A stretch of DNA of 64,000 nucleotides, taken from Mycobacterium angelicum. GTDB taxonomy: Bacteria > Actinomycetota > Actinomycetes > Mycobacteriales > Mycobacteriaceae. The stretch lies in contig NZ_MVHE01000011.1 in the NCBI RefSeq assembly GCF_002086155.1, positions 1-64,000 on the forward strand, read 5' to 3'. The notes under the pieces are model-generated. The model was given only the letters and a program-made list of their open reading frames with translations. It did not search any database and had not been told where the DNA came from. Shown one piece after another: positions 38,072 to 49,538 of this stretch (the first letter of the stretch is position 1; each line of letters opens with the position of its first letter). The translations under genes were made by a program, and so were the position numbers.

Positions 38072-38821
38072 GTGTCCTCTGCGCTGGGTCTGCCGGACAA
38101 CGTGCGTGCCTGTCTCTTCGACCTGGACGGTGTACTCACCGATACCGCCAGCGTGCACACAAAGGCCTGGAAGGCCATGTTCGACGCTTACCTGTCCGAT
38201 CGGGCCGAACGCACCGGCGAACCGTTCGTGCCGTTCGACCCCGCCGCCGACTACCGGCAGTACGTGGACGGCAAGAAGCGTGAAGACGGTGTCCGGTCCT
38301 TCCTGGAGAGCCGGAAAATCGAACTCCCCCAAGGCAATCCCGACGATCCCGGCGAAGCCGAAACGATTTACGGCCTGGGCAACCGCAAGAACGACATGTT
38401 CCAGCGGGTCCTCAAGAAGGACGGCGTCGAGGTGTTCGACGGATCGCGGCGCTATCTGGAAGCGGTGACCGAAGCTGGGCTGGGCGTCGCCGTGGTGTCG
38501 TCCAGCGCCAATACCCGCGACGTGCTCGAGATCACCGGTCTGGACCGGTTCGTCCAGCAGCGCGTCGACGGCGTGACACTGCGCGAGGAGCACATCGCCG
38601 GCAAGCCGGCACCGGACTCGTATCTGCGCGGCGCGCAGCTGCTCGACGTGGCCCCCGATGCAGCGGTTGTGTTCGAGGACGCCCTATCCGGTGTGGCGGC
38701 CGGCCGTGCCGGTAACTTTGGCTTCGTGGTAGGCGTCGACAGGGTGGGCCAGGCCGAGGATTTGCGCCGCAACGGCGCCGACGTGGTGGTTACCGATCTC
38801 GCCGAGCTGCTGCAGTCATGA
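38072..38821 (+). CDS. HAD-family beta-phosphoglucomutase-like protein (Rv3400 homologue)
   Basis: A 249-residue HAD hydrolase of the beta-phosphoglucomutase group. The nucleophile motif is [11 protein letters not shown], the second motif VVSSSANTR, the lysine KPAPDSY and the acidic FEDALSGV. It should isomerise beta-glucose 1-phosphate to glucose 6-phosphate. The start is the GTG at 38072 after GTGAGG. Its stop overlaps the GH65 start as ATGA, a coupling that fits phosphorolysis of a disaccharide followed by mutase, as in the Rv3400-Rv3401 pair. Confidence 0.92.
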   Translation: MSSALGLPDNVRACLFDLDGVLTDTASVHTKAWKAMFDAYLSDRAERTGEPFVPFDPAADYRQYVDGKKREDGVRSFLESRKIELPQGNPDDPGEAETIYGLGNRKNDMFQRVLKKDGVEVFDGSRRYLEAVTEAGLGVAVVSSSANTRDVLEITGLDRFVQQRVDGVTLREEHIAGKPAPDSYLRGAQLLDVAPDAAVVFEDALSGVAAGRAGNFGFVVGVDRVGQAEDLRRNGADVVVTDLAELLQS

Positions 38822-41187
38822 TCTCTGAGGAAGCCTTTCCGGTAGAGCCGTGGCAGGTGCGCGAGACTCGGCTCAATCTGAACCTACTGGCCCAGTCGGA
38901 GTCGCTGTTCGCGTTGTCCAACGGACACATCGGATTGCGCGGCAATCTCGACGAGGGTGAGCCGTACGGATTGCCGGGCACCTATTTGAACTCGTTCTAC
39001 GAGATCCGGCCGCTGCCGTATGCCGAAGCCGGATACGGCTATCCCGAAGCCGGCCAGACGGTCGTCGACGTCACCAACGGCAAGATCATTCGGCTGATGG
39101 TCGATGACGAGCCGTTCGACGTCCGCTACGGAGAATTGATCGACCACGAGCGCATTCTCGACCTGCGCGCCGGCACGCTGTGCCGCAAGGCGCACTGGCG
39201 CTCCCCCACCGGCAAGCAGGTCAAAGTGGTGTCCACCCGGCTGGTGTCGCTCGTCCAGCGCGGCGTCGCGGCCATCGAGTACGTGGTGGAGGCCGTCGAC
39301 GACTTCGTCCGGGTGACCGTGCAGTCCGAACTGGTCACCAACGAAGACCAGCCGGAGACCTCCGACGACCCGCGGGTGTCGGCGATTCTGGAAAACCCGC
39401 TGGAGGCCGTCGACCACGAAAGTGCCGGCAGCAAAGCAATTCTCATGCACCGCACCCGGTCCAGTGCCCTGATGATGGCCGCGGCGATGGACCACGAGGT
39501 GGACGTCCCCGGCCGCGTCGAGATATCGACCGACGCGCGCGCAGACCTGGCCCGTACCACGGTGATCTGCGGGCTGCGCGCCGGACAGAAGCTGCGCATC
39601 GTCAAATACCTGGCCTACGGATGGTCCAGCCTGCGGTCGCGTCCGGCACTGCGCGATCAGGCCGCCGCCGCACTGCACAGCGCCCGCTACAGCGGGTGGC
39701 AGGGCCTGGTGGACGGGCAGCGGAAATACCTCGACGAGTTCTGGGACTCCGCCGACGTCGAGGTCGAGGGCGACCCGGAGTCACAGCAGGCGGTGCGCTT
39801 CGGGCTCTTCCATCTGGTGCAGGCCAGCGCCCGGGCCGAACGGCGCGCGATTCCCAGCAAGGGGCTCACCGGCACCGGCTACGACGGCCACGCCTTTTGG
39901 GACACCGAGGGTTTCGTCCTTCCGGTGCTCACCTACACGCTGCCGCACGCGGTCGCCGACGCCCTGCGCTGGCGGGCGTCGACGCTCGATCTGGCCAAGG
40001 AGCGGGCCGCCGAACTCGGCCTGGACGGGGCGGCCTTTCCCTGGCGAACCATCCGCGGCCAGGAGTGCTCGGCCTACTGGCCGGCCGGTACGGCGGCCTG
40101 GCACATCAACGCCGACATCGCGATGGCCTTCGAGCGCTACCGCACCGTCACCGGTGATCATTCACTGGAGTCCGAGTGTGGTCTCGCCGTGCTCATCGAG
40201 ACCGCTCGGCTATGGATGTCGCTGGGCCACCATGACCGCCACGGCGTGTGGCATCTGGACGGAGTCACCGGTCCCGACGAGTACACCGCGATCGTGCGCG
40301 ACAACGTCTTCACCAATCTGATGGCGGCGCACAACCTGCTTACCGCCGCCGATTCCTGCGCACGGCACCCCGACAAGGCGGGCGAACAGGGCGTCACCAC
40401 CGAGGAAATGGCCGCGTGGCGCGACGCGGCCAATGCCGTCCACGTCCCCTACGACGAGGAGCTGGGTGTCCACCAGCAATGTGAAGGCTTCACCACCTTC
40501 GCCGAGTGGGACTTCGAAACCAACACCACCTACCCGCTGTTGCTGCACGAGCCCTACGTGAAGCTCTACCCCGCGCAGGTGATCAAACAGGCCGATCTGG
40601 TGCTGGCGATGCAATGGCAGAGCCACGCATTCACTCCCGAACAGAAGGCGCGCAACGTCGACTATTACGAGCGGCGCATGGTGCGCGACTCCTCGCTGTC
40701 GGCCTGCACGCAGGCGGTGATGTGCGCCGAGGTCGGCCATTTGGAGCTGGCCCATGACTACGCCTACGAAGCCGCGTTGATCGACCTTCGCGACCTGCAC
40801 AAGAACACCCGCGACGGCTTGCACATGGCCTCGCTGGCCGGGGCGTGGATGGCGCTGGTCGCCGGTTTCGGCGGATTGCGCGACGACGAGGGCATCCTGA
40901 CGCTGGATCCCCAACTGCCCGACGGTATTTCGTGCCTACGGTTCCGGTTGCGCTGGCAGGGATGCCGGCTCACCGTCGACGTCAACCACTCCGACGTCAC
41001 CTACACGCTGCGCGACGGGCCGGGCAGCAAGTTGACCATCCGGCACGCCGGAAAGGAACTCACGCTGAGTACCGACGCGCCGAAAACCATCGCGGTGCGC
41101 GAACGCGAGGCGCAGCTGCCGGCGCCGCCGCAGCCGCCCGGCCGCGAGCCGTTGCACCGGCGGACGTTGACCCGCCAGACGGGGTGA
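38818..41187 (+). CDS. Glycoside hydrolase family 65 disaccharide phosphorylase (Rv3401 homologue)
   Basis: A 789-residue GH65 protein with an N-terminal beta-sandwich and (alpha/alpha)6 barrel. The family blocks [31 protein letters not shown] and [16 protein letters not shown] are present; the Glu of GPDEY is the general acid. GH65 enzymes phosphorolyse maltose, trehalose or kojibiose to give beta-glucose 1-phosphate, which the preceding gene could then convert. Which disaccharide is used is not readable from the sequence. There is no signal peptide, so it acts in the cytoplasm. Confidence 0.92.
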   Translation: MISEEAFPVEPWQVRETRLNLNLLAQSESLFALSNGHIGLRGNLDEGEPYGLPGTYLNSFYEIRPLPYAEAGYGYPEAGQTVVDVTNGKIIRLMVDDEPFDVRYGELIDHERILDLRAGTLCRKAHWRSPTGKQVKVVSTRLVSLVQRGVAAIEYVVEAVDDFVRVTVQSELVTNEDQPETSDDPRVSAILENPLEAVDHESAGSKAILMHRTRSSALMMAAAMDHEVDVPGRVEISTDARADLARTTVICGLRAGQKLRIVKYLAYGWSSLRSRPALRDQAAAALHSARYSGWQGLVDGQRKYLDEFWDSADVEVEGDPESQQAVRFGLFHLVQASARAERRAIPSKGLTGTGYDGHAFWDTEGFVLPVLTYTLPHAVADALRWRASTLDLAKERAAELGLDGAAFPWRTIRGQECSAYWPAGTAAWHINADIAMAFERYRTVTGDHSLESECGLAVLIETARLWMSLGHHDRHGVWHLDGVTGPDEYTAIVRDNVFTNLMAAHNLLTAADSCARHPDKAGEQGVTTEEMAAWRDAANAVHVPYDEELGVHQQCEGFTTFAEWDFETNTTYPLLLHEPYVKLYPAQVIKQADLVLAMQWQSHAFTPEQKARNVDYYERRMVRDSSLSACTQAVMCAEVGHLELAHDYAYEAALIDLRDLHKNTRDGLHMASLAGAWMALVAGFGGLRDDEGILTLDPQLPDGISCLRFRLRWQGCRLTVDVNHSDVTYTLRDGPGSKLTIRHAGKELTLSTDAPKTIAVREREAQLPAPPQPPGREPLHRRTLTRQTG

Positions 41188-41296
41188 CACCGAGGCCGGG
41201 TGTGCATCCAGGGCCTTGAGGGTGAATCCTGGGCGCGACAGCCGGCCGAAGCCCGCCCCACGCGCACACTCAATTCCGTGAATTTGGGCCCTGGGT

Positions 41297-41875
41297 TCAG
41301 TGCGGCTCAACGATCCAGGCAACTTCGGCCAGAATCGCCTGTCGCAATTCCTCGTCGGTCATGTCGTCCAGACCCGTCGCGGTGCGCAGCATCGGCGCAA
41401 ACAGCCGCCAACCGAATTGCAGCGCAAGGGCATTGGCGACGGCCATCCGCGCGTCGGATTCCGACTCGTGGCGTGGGCGCACCTCGTCGATCAGCGAGGC
41501 GACGTTGGGGAACTGCTTTTGCAGCTGGCCGGCCGGATAGCCGTCCAGCAGCGACCGGGCCAAGACCCGCATGTGCCGGTCCAGCGCCCGATCGACGACG
41601 TCGGCTGCTGCTCCGGCGTGCAGCAGGCCCGCCAACTTCTCGCCCAGGTGATCCAGCACTGATCCGACCAGTTGTTCCTTGGTGCCGAAGTGCCGGAACA
41701 CCAGCCCGTGGTTGACCCTGGACCGGGCGGCGATGTCGCGAATCGACGTCGCGGCGGGACCCCGCTCGGCGAATAGATCGGTGGCGGCCTCCAAGACCGC
41801 CGCCGCCACTTCTTCCCGCCCGGTGGGTGTCGTCCGGTGTGTGGTCCGGTGTGCCGTTGACGCGCGCGTAGTCAC
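41297..41875 (-). CDS. TetR-family repressor (Rv3405c homologue)
   Basis: A 192-residue TetR regulator. The DNA-binding domain holds [20 protein letters not shown] followed by [16 protein letters not shown]; the rest is the ligand and dimer part. It starts with a GTG at 41875, two bases before the first of three TGACTACA-type sites. It diverges from the Rv3406-type dioxygenase gene, which its M. tuberculosis counterpart is known to repress; loss-of-function there raises dioxygenase levels and gives resistance to some DprE1 inhibitors. Confidence 0.93.
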   Translation of the reverse strand: MTTRASTAHRTTHRTTPTGREEVAAAVLEAATDLFAERGPAATSIRDIAARSRVNHGLVFRHFGTKEQLVGSVLDHLGEKLAGLLHAGAAADVVDRALDRHMRVLARSLLDGYPAGQLQKQFPNVASLIDEVRPRHESESDARMAVANALALQFGWRLFAPMLRTATGLDDMTDEELRQAILAEVAWIVEPH

Positions 41876-41876
41876 A

Positions 41877-41910
41877 TGACTACACTAGCCCATGTAGTCA
41901 ACTGACTACA
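41877..41910. promoter_or_regulatory. TetR operator with three half-sites
   Basis: TGACTACA (41877-41884), TGTAGTCA (41893-41900) and TGACTACA (41903-41910) give a dyad with an 8-bp gap plus a third half-site 2 bp further on. They sit between the divergent TetR and dioxygenase genes. Confidence 0.85.
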
Positions 41911-41937
41911 CCGAATCTTCTCCCTGAAGGACCCAAC

Positions 41938-42831
41938 ATGTCCCAAGTCATCTCGGTTAAGAAGCTCGGCAGCCGGATCGGCGCCCAGGTAAGCGGGGTG
42001 CGGCTCGGTGGCGACCTGGACGTGGCCGCAGTTGCCGAGATCCGCGCGGCGCTGCTGGCCCACAAGGTGGTCTTCTTCCGCGGCCAGCATCACCTCGACG
42101 ACGCCGAACAGCTTGCCTTCGCCGCCCTGCTGGGCACCCCCGTCGGCCACCCATCGGTGACTGCCGTAGCGCCCGGCGCACCCATCCTCACGCCCATCAA
42201 CTCCGACTTCGGCAAGGCGAATCGCTGGCACACCGACGTCACGTTCGCCGCGAACTACCCCGCGGCCTCGGTGCTGCGGGCGGTCAAGCTGCCCGACTAC
42301 GGCGGCTCAACGCTGTGGGCCAATACCGCGACCGCGTACGCGGACCTGCCCGAGCCACTCAAGTGCCTCGCCGAGAACCTGTGGGCTTTGCACAGCAACC
42401 GCTACGACTACGTGAAGGCCGAGGCCCAGGTGCAGACCGACGCGCAACGCGCCTTCCGCAAGGTTTTCGAGCACCCCGATTTCCGGACCGTTCACCCGGT
42501 CGTGCAGGTACACCCGGAGACCGGCGAGCGCACTCTGCTCGCAGGGGACTTCGTGCGCAATTTCGTCGGCCTGGACAGCCACGAGTCAAATGTGCTGTTC
42601 GACTTGTTACAGCTGCGAATCACGTTGCCGGAGAACACCATCCGTTGGAACTGGGAACCGGGCGACGTCGCCATGTGGGACAACCGGGCCACCCAGCACC
42701 GCGCCGTCGACGACTACGACGACCAGTACCGGCTCATGCAGCGGGTCACCCTGATGGGCGACGTGCCCGTCAACGTGCGCGGACAGCGCAGCCAGGTGGT
42801 CAGCGGAGCACCCCTGACGCTGGCCAGCTAG
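41938..42831 (+). CDS. Fe(II)/2-oxoglutarate-dependent alkylsulfatase (TauD family, Rv3406 homologue)
   Basis: A 297-residue TauD/AtsK dioxygenase. The iron ligands are His and Asp in RWHTDVTF and the distal His in [11 protein letters not shown]; the 2-oxoglutarate-binding Arg lies in the following QYRLMQRV block. The M. tuberculosis enzyme cleaves alkyl sulfates such as 2-ethylhexyl sulfate and can inactivate carboxy-quinoxaline drugs. CTGAAGGA precedes the ATG. It is controlled by the divergent TetR gene through the sites in the 62-bp gap. Confidence 0.94.
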   Translation: MSQVISVKKLGSRIGAQVSGVRLGGDLDVAAVAEIRAALLAHKVVFFRGQHHLDDAEQLAFAALLGTPVGHPSVTAVAPGAPILTPINSDFGKANRWHTDVTFAANYPAASVLRAVKLPDYGGSTLWANTATAYADLPEPLKCLAENLWALHSNRYDYVKAEAQVQTDAQRAFRKVFEHPDFRTVHPVVQVHPETGERTLLAGDFVRNFVGLDSHESNVLFDLLQLRITLPENTIRWNWEPGDVAMWDNRATQHRAVDDYDDQYRLMQRVTLMGDVPVNVRGQRSQVVSGAPLTLAS

Positions 42832-42838
42832 CGGCCGG

Positions 42839-44584
42839 CTAACCCACCTCGGCCGTGGGGCTGACCGGATCGATCGGCAGCCACCGCAGCGCACCCGGCG
42901 CGTCGGCGGGCACCACCGGATGCTCCGGTGCGATCGGGTCCATCCGCCGGTAGGCGTCACCCTGCAGCGGCCGCTGGTCGTTCTCGCCCTTGTTCGGCCA
43001 CAACGACGCGGCCCGCTCGGCCTGGGCGGCGATGGACAGCGACGGGTTGACGCCCAGGTTCGCCGAAATCGCGGCGCCGTCGACCACGTACATCGTCGGG
43101 TAACCGTAGGCGCGGTGATAGGGGTCGATGACGCCGTTCTCCGGGCTGTCGCCGATCACCGCACCGCCGAGGAAGTGCGCGGTCAGCGGGATGTTGAACA
43201 GCTCGCCCCAGGTGCCGCCGGCCACGCCGTCGATCTTCTCGGCGATACGGCGGGTGACCTCGTTGCCCACCGGGATCCAGGTCGGGTTGGGTTCACCGTG
43301 GCCCTGCTTGCTGGAGTACCAGCGGATACCGAGCTTGCCGCGCTTGGTGAAGGTGGTGATCGAGTTGTCCAGATGCTGCATCACCAGGGCGATCATCGTG
43401 CGCTCACTCCACTGGCGTGGGTTGAGCAGCCGCAGGATGTGCGACGGGTCTTCGCGGCCCTGTCGCACCAACTGCTTCCACCGCGGCACGTCGGTGCCCT
43501 CGGGCCCCGAGCCGTCGGTCATCAAAGTCTGCAGCAGACCCATCGCGTTGGAGCCCTTGCCGTAACGGACGGGTTCGATGTGGGTGTCCGACGTCGGGTG
43601 AATCGACGAGGTGATCGCCACCCCGTGGGTGAGGTCGAGGTCCGGGGAGACCTCCAGTCGCGCGGCACCGACGATCGACTCGGAGTTGGTCCGGGTCAAC
43701 ACGCCCAGTCGCTTGGAAAGGCGGGGCAGCCGTCCCTTATCGCGCTGGTTGAACAGCAGGTGCTGGGTTCCCCAGGTGCCGGCGGCCAGGATCAGGTGCT
43801 CGGCGGTGAAGGTGCGCCGGTCCCTGCGCAGCCAACTGCCGGTGCGCACCGTGCGCACCTCCCACAGGCCGTCCGGCCGCTGTTGGAATCCCTTCACGGT
43901 GGTCATCGGAATCACTTGTGCGCCTGCGGATTCCGCGAGACCGAGGTAGTTCTTCAGCAGTGTGTTCTTAGCGCCGTAGCGACAGCCCGTCATACAGCAG
44001 CCGCATTCCAGACAGCCGGTGCGCGCCGGCCCCGCGCCGCCGAAGAATGGGTCGGGCACGGTCTTGCCCGGCGTCTTGGTGCCGTCGGCTCCGAAGAACA
44101 CCCCGACCGGAGTGGGCACGAAGGTGTCGCCGCAGCCCATCTCGTCGGCGACCTCTTTGACGATGCGGTCCGCGTCGGTGAAGGTCGGGTTGTAGACGAC
44201 GCCCAGCATCCGTTGCGCCTGCTCGTAATGCGGCATCAGTTCGGATCGCCAGTCGGTGATGTGCCGCCACTGCTGGTCGTTGAAAAAGGGGTCCGGCGGT
44301 ATGTACAGGGTGTTGGCGTAGTTCAGGGAGCCGCCGCCCACGCCAGCACCGGCCAGGATCATCACGTTCTTCAGCGGGTGAATCCGCTGGATGCCGTAGC
44401 AGCCCAGCTTGGGTGCCCACAGAAACTTGCGCAGGTCCCACGATGTCTTGGCGAACTCCTCGTCGGCATACCGGCGGCCGGCCTCCAGCACGCCTACCCG
44501 GTAGCCTTTTTCGGTCAGCCGCAGCGCGCTGACACTGCCCCCGAAACCCGAACCGATAATGAGGACGTCGTAATCCGGCTTCAT
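42839..44584 (-). CDS. choD: Cholesterol oxidase-like GMC flavoprotein ChoD
   Basis: A 581-residue GMC-type flavoprotein matching Rv3409c (578). The dinucleotide motif DVLIIGSGFGGSVSALRL opens the protein; AGAGVGGGSLNYANTLY is the second FAD block, and FLGGAVIGDSPENGVIDPYH lies near the active site. A cysteine-rich segment TGCLECGCCMTGC near residue 195 resembles an iron-sulfur or disulfide cluster and is typical of this subgroup rather than of secreted Streptomyces cholesterol oxidases. There is no signal peptide. Oxidation of 3-beta-hydroxysterols is proposed for the family, but the physiological substrate is debated. Confidence 0.93.
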   Translation of the reverse strand: MKPDYDVLIIGSGFGGSVSALRLTEKGYRVGVLEAGRRYADEEFAKTSWDLRKFLWAPKLGCYGIQRIHPLKNVMILAGAGVGGGSLNYANTLYIPPDPFFNDQQWRHITDWRSELMPHYEQAQRMLGVVYNPTFTDADRIVKEVADEMGCGDTFVPTPVGVFFGADGTKTPGKTVPDPFFGGAGPARTGCLECGCCMTGCRYGAKNTLLKNYLGLAESAGAQVIPMTTVKGFQQRPDGLWEVRTVRTGSWLRRDRRTFTAEHLILAAGTWGTQHLLFNQRDKGRLPRLSKRLGVLTRTNSESIVGAARLEVSPDLDLTHGVAITSSIHPTSDTHIEPVRYGKGSNAMGLLQTLMTDGSGPEGTDVPRWKQLVRQGREDPSHILRLLNPRQWSERTMIALVMQHLDNSITTFTKRGKLGIRWYSSKQGHGEPNPTWIPVGNEVTRRIAEKIDGVAGGTWGELFNIPLTAHFLGGAVIGDSPENGVIDPYHRAYGYPTMYVVDGAAISANLGVNPSLSIAAQAERAASLWPNKGENDQRPLQGDAYRRMDPIAPEHPVVPADAPGALRWLPIDPVSPTAEVG

Positions 44585-44648
44585 CGCTGCAGTATGACCT
44601 TCTTTACATCTGCCGTGTCAATCAGCCACCCTAACCTCGGCGTCCAGC

Positions 44649-44701
44649 GTGCGGCTAGCTGCACATTCGGTGCCGAACGTGCGGCTGGCCGCACGTTCGG
44701 C
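44649..44701 (-). terminator. Hairpin pair downstream of guaB3
   Basis: GCCGAACGTGCGGC (44672-44685) and GCCGCACGTTCGGC (44688-44701) form a perfect 14-bp stem around TG, 14 bp after the guaB3 stop. A weaker copy (GTGCGGCTAGCTGCAC) follows at 44649-44664. There is no T tract, as is common for mycobacterial intrinsic terminators. The paired copies could also be an intergenic repeat family. Confidence 0.65.
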
Positions 44702-44714
44702 GGCTCAACCGACC

Positions 44715-45854
44715 TCAGGTCGCTACCGTCAGGCCGACCTTCTGGAACTCCTTGAGATCGCAGTAGCCGGCCTTGGCCATCGACCGGCGCAGGCCACCGA
44801 CCAGATTCAGGGTGCCGAACGGATCGTCGGACGGGCCGTTGAGCACCCGCTCCAGCGGCGGCCGCTCGCCGACGGCGATTTGCAGCAGCGCCCCGCGCGG
44901 CAACGACGGATGCGCGGCCGCGGCCGGCCAGAACCACCCTTCGCCCAGTGCTTCGGCGGCCTCGGCCAGCGGCGTGCCCAGCACCACCGCGTCGGCGCCG
45001 CACGCGATGGCCTTGGCCAGCTCTCCGGAGGTGTGGATGTCGCCGTCGGCCAGCACGTGCACGTAACGCCCGCCCGTCTCGTCGAGGTATTCGCGCCGGG
45101 CGGCGGCGGCATCGGCGATCGCGGTGGCCATCGGCACGCTGATGCCCAGCACCTCGTCGGTGGTGGTGACCCCGCGGGTGGAGCCGTAGCCGACAATGAC
45201 GCCGGCCGCGCCGGTGCGCATCAGATGCAGCGCCGTGCGGTGGTCCTGCACACCACCGGCGACCACGGGCACGTCGAGTTCGGCGATGAAGGTCTTGAGG
45301 TTCAGCGGCTCGCCGTCTCGTTCCTTATCCAAGGCCACTCTTTCGGCAGAGACGATGGTGCCGTGGATGACCAGCAGGTCGATCCCGGCCTGCAGCAGCA
45401 CCGGCGTCAGCGCCTGGGCGTTCTGCGGACTGACCCGCACCGCGGTCGTCACCCCGGCTTCCCGGATGCGCGCCACCGCCGCGCCCAGCAAATCGGGGTT
45501 CAGCGGCGCGGCGTGCAGCTCCTGCAGCAGCCGGATCGCCGCCGACGGTTCCGGCTCCTTACTGGCGGCCTCGACGAGCTGGGCGATCCTGGCCTGGACG
45601 TCGGCATGCCGGCCGATCAGCCCTTCGCCGTTGAGCACGGCCAGCCCGCCCAGCCGGCCCAGTTCGATCGCGAACTCCGGGGATACCAGCGCATCTGTGG
45701 GGTGCGCCAGCACCGGGATCTCGAACCGGTAGGCGTCCAGTTGCCAGGCTGTGGACACGTCTTGTGACGAGCGGGTGCGCCGCGACGGCACGATATTGAC
45801 TTCGCTCAATTCATAGGTGCGCCGCGCGGTGCGGCCCATGCCGATTTCGACCAT
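44715..45854 (-). CDS. guaB3: IMP dehydrogenase-like protein GuaB3
   Basis: A 379-residue (beta/alpha)8 protein of the IMPDH/GMP reductase family without CBS domains, matching Rv3410c (375). It begins MVEIGMGRTARRTYEL and ends with the LRRSMAKAGYCDLKEFQKVG block shared by GuaB3 proteins. The catalytic cysteine loop of true IMPDH (GSICTT in GuaB2) is absent, reading GYGSTRGVTT instead, so its activity is uncertain. The ATG at 45854 lies 14 bp after the guaB2 stop, so they form an operon. Confidence 0.95.
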   Translation of the reverse strand: MVEIGMGRTARRTYELSEVNIVPSRRTRSSQDVSTAWQLDAYRFEIPVLAHPTDALVSPEFAIELGRLGGLAVLNGEGLIGRHADVQARIAQLVEAASKEPEPSAAIRLLQELHAAPLNPDLLGAAVARIREAGVTTAVRVSPQNAQALTPVLLQAGIDLLVIHGTIVSAERVALDKERDGEPLNLKTFIAELDVPVVAGGVQDHRTALHLMRTGAAGVIVGYGSTRGVTTTDEVLGISVPMATAIADAAAARREYLDETGGRYVHVLADGDIHTSGELAKAIACGADAVVLGTPLAEAAEALGEGWFWPAAAAHPSLPRGALLQIAVGERPPLERVLNGPSDDPFGTLNLVGGLRRSMAKAGYCDLKEFQKVGLTVAT

Positions 45855-45868
45855 GTCAGGTCCGCCTG

Positions 45869-47512
<1,644 letters not shown>

Positions 47513-47589
47513 CTATCGGCTCAATCGGCGGTGCCCGACGCGCAGCGTGCGGCGATCTCAATTTCTGGCATTATCGCTGTCCGCTTGCG

Positions 47590-47601
47590 TACTGTAGAGG
47601 G
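47590..47601 (+). promoter_or_regulatory. -10 element for a leaderless start
   Basis: TACTGT (47590-47595) fits the mycobacterial TANNNT -10 and ends 6 bp before the GTG at 47602, the spacing of leaderless transcripts. AGAGGG next to the GTG is too close to act as a ribosome site. Confidence 0.55.
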
Positions 47602-48015
47602 GTGCGCGACCACCTCCCCCCGGGTTTGCCACCCGACCCCTTTGCCGACGACCCCTGTGACCCGTCGGCGGCGCTGGAGGCCGTCGAGCCGGGCCAGCCG
47701 CTGGATCAGCAGGAGCGGATGGCCGTCGAAGCCGACCTGGCCGACTTGGCCGTGTACGAAGCTTTATTGGCGCACAAGGGAATTCGCGGTCTGGTGGTGT
47801 GCTGCGACGAGTGCCAGCAAGACCACTATCACGACTGGGACATGTTGCGCGCCAACCTGTTGCAGCTGCTGATCGACGGCACGGTGCGCCCGCACGAGCC
47901 GGCGTACGACCCGGAGCCGGATGCCTACGTCACGTGGGACTACTGCCGCGGGTACGCGGATGCCTCGCTCAACGAAGCGACGTCGGACGCAGACGGATTC
48001 CGCCGCCACCTCTGA
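47602..48015 (+). CDS. DUF5319-type conserved protein (Rv3412 homologue)
   Basis: A 137-residue acidic protein conserved in actinobacteria, with no assigned function. It has a Pro/Asp-rich N-terminus, a helical middle and the cysteine-containing block VVCCDECQQDHYHDWDMLRANL, which could bind a metal. The GTG start probably begins a leaderless mRNA. It is convergent with rsdA (8 bp between stops) and sits in the same place as Rv3412 between guaB2 and the sigD module. Confidence 0.9.
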   Translation: MRDHLPPGLPPDPFADDPCDPSAALEAVEPGQPLDQQERMAVEADLADLAVYEALLAHKGIRGLVVCCDECQQDHYHDWDMLRANLLQLLIDGTVRPHEPAYDPEPDAYVTWDYCRGYADASLNEATSDADGFRRHL

Positions 48016-48023
48016 GAAACCCG

Positions 48024-48890
48024 CTAGGCGGGCGGCGCTGCGGGAAGCGTCGTCGCCGGCGGCGACGCGACGGCTGAAGTAGGCGAAGTAGGCGTGACCT
48101 TGGGCGCGGTTGACGACGCGCTCGGCTTCGACTTCTTGGTTCGGGTGGTAGTCGTCGTCGGGCTCGCGGTCGGGCTCGTAGTCATAGCCGGGCTGGTGGT
48201 GGGTGCCGGACTCGTGGTGCTGGGTGTGGCGGCCCTTGGCGACGTCGAGGCCGGAATGGGCGCCGACGACGTGACCTCGCTGGCCGGCGCGGGGGCTGCG
48301 GCGTGCGGGTCGCGCTTTTCCACCTTGGTGTTGAGCTGATTCACCTCGGCCAGCAGGTCCTGGCGGCGGCTGCCGTCGTTGACGGCCTGCAGGGTGCTGC
48401 TGACCTCGGCCAGCTGCGTCTGCGCCTGGCTCCACTGGCCCTGGGCGATCATCTGCTCGACCTTGGCCAGATCGGCCTTGGCGGACAACACGATCTGATC
48501 GTCGTTGACCCGTGGTTCGTCGAACATCATCTTGTGCAGGCCATACAGCGCATCCCCCGGGCGTGCGTCGGCCACGACAGCGCCGAACCCGCTGAGCGCC
48601 AACAGCGTCGCGGCCACCGACCCCACCGCGGCCAGGCCGCGGCGCGCGCGCCGGCGCTCGGTCATCCCGGCGATCAGCGCCTCGGTGGCCTCGTCCTGGG
48701 AGACCAATGCGCTGGCCGGCGGCCAGCGCAGATCGTCACGCCAATCGCCCAGCAGGGCGGCCAGTGCATCGTCGTCAGGGTCGCTGAGACGGACGGCGGC
48801 GCGTTCGGCGAGGGCGTCGAGCAGCAGATCAGTGCGGGCAACCTCGTCCAGGCCGGGCTGATCGCCTAGGGCATAACCAAATTCACGCAT
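48024..48890 (-). CDS. rsdA: Anti-sigma-D factor RsdA
   Basis: A 288-residue anti-sigma factor. The N-terminal cytoplasmic part (MREFG..., with LDEVARTDLLLDALAER) binds SigD. One membrane span follows near residues 85-108 (GLAAVGSVAATLLALSGFGAV), then an extracytoplasmic helical part and a long Ser/Thr/Pro tail. Regulated degradation by Clp after membrane cleavage is known for the M. tuberculosis protein (Rv3413c). The ATG at 48890 overlaps the sigD stop by 8 bp; an in-frame upstream ATG would lie deeper in sigD. Translational coupling to sigD is clear. Confidence 0.93.
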   Translation of the reverse strand: MREFGYALGDQPGLDEVARTDLLLDALAERAAVRLSDPDDDALAALLGDWRDDLRWPPASALVSQDEATEALIAGMTERRRARRGLAAVGSVAATLLALSGFGAVVADARPGDALYGLHKMMFDEPRVNDDQIVLSAKADLAKVEQMIAQGQWSQAQTQLAEVSSTLQAVNDGSRRQDLLAEVNQLNTKVEKRDPHAAAPAPASEVTSSAPIPASTSPRAATPSTTSPAPTTSPAMTTSPTASPTTTTTRTKKSKPSASSTAPKVTPTSPTSAVASPPATTLPAAPPA

Positions 48891-49458
48891 AGTCACCTGC
48901 CGCAACGATTTCGTCTTTCAGTCGCTGTAGCGCGCGATGCTGGGCCACCCGAACGGCCCCGGTGGTGCTGCCGACGGCGGCTGCGGTCTCCTCGGCGGAC
49001 AGCCCGACGACGACCCGCAGGATCAGGATCTCGCGTTGCTTGGCCGGCAGGATTTCGAGCAATTCGTTCATCCGGGTGACCGAGTCGGCCTCGATGGCCA
49101 TCTGTTCCGGCCCCGCGTCGGCCGACCGGCGTTCGGGGACCTCCTCGGCGGGATAGGCCAGATCACGGCCGGCGGCCCGATGCGCGTCGGCAACCTTGTG
49201 TGCCGCGATGCCGTACAGGAAGGCCAGGAAGGGGCGTCCTCGGTCCCGGTAGCGTGGCAGTGCCGTTATGGTGGCCAAGCACACCTCCTGAGCCACGTCA
49301 TCTGCTGACAGGCCACTCCGCTCGACGGTGCCGACTCGTGCGCGGCAATACCGCACGACGATCGGGCGGATGGTCTCCAGCACCTCCCGAAGCGCATTGC
49401 GGTCTCCAGCCACGGCTTCCGCAACCACAGCGTCGAGACGTTCCCCTTCAATTGTCAT
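48883..49458 (-). CDS. sigD: RNA polymerase sigma factor SigD (ECF)
   Basis: A 191-residue ECF sigma factor almost identical in its core to M. tuberculosis SigD. Region 2 includes YCRARVG and ADDVAQEVCLATITALPRY, and region 4 the helix-turn-helix GLSAEETAAAVGSTTGAVRVAQHRAL. The ATG at 49458 has GGAGAG upstream; a TTG at 49476 is in frame. M. tuberculosis SigD (Rv3414c) is annotated 21 residues longer at the N-terminus. It is operonic with rsdA. Confidence 0.95.
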   Translation of the reverse strand: MTIEGERLDAVVAEAVAGDRNALREVLETIRPIVVRYCRARVGTVERSGLSADDVAQEVCLATITALPRYRDRGRPFLAFLYGIAAHKVADAHRAAGRDLAYPAEEVPERRSADAGPEQMAIEADSVTRMNELLEILPAKQREILILRVVVGLSAEETAAAVGSTTGAVRVAQHRALQRLKDEIVAAGDYA

Positions 49459-49538
49459 TGACGGCGGTCTCTCCAACGTTACGGTCCGGACACATCCCGG
49501 GCTAAGACACAGCTAGACAATAACGGCCGTACGGCGTT

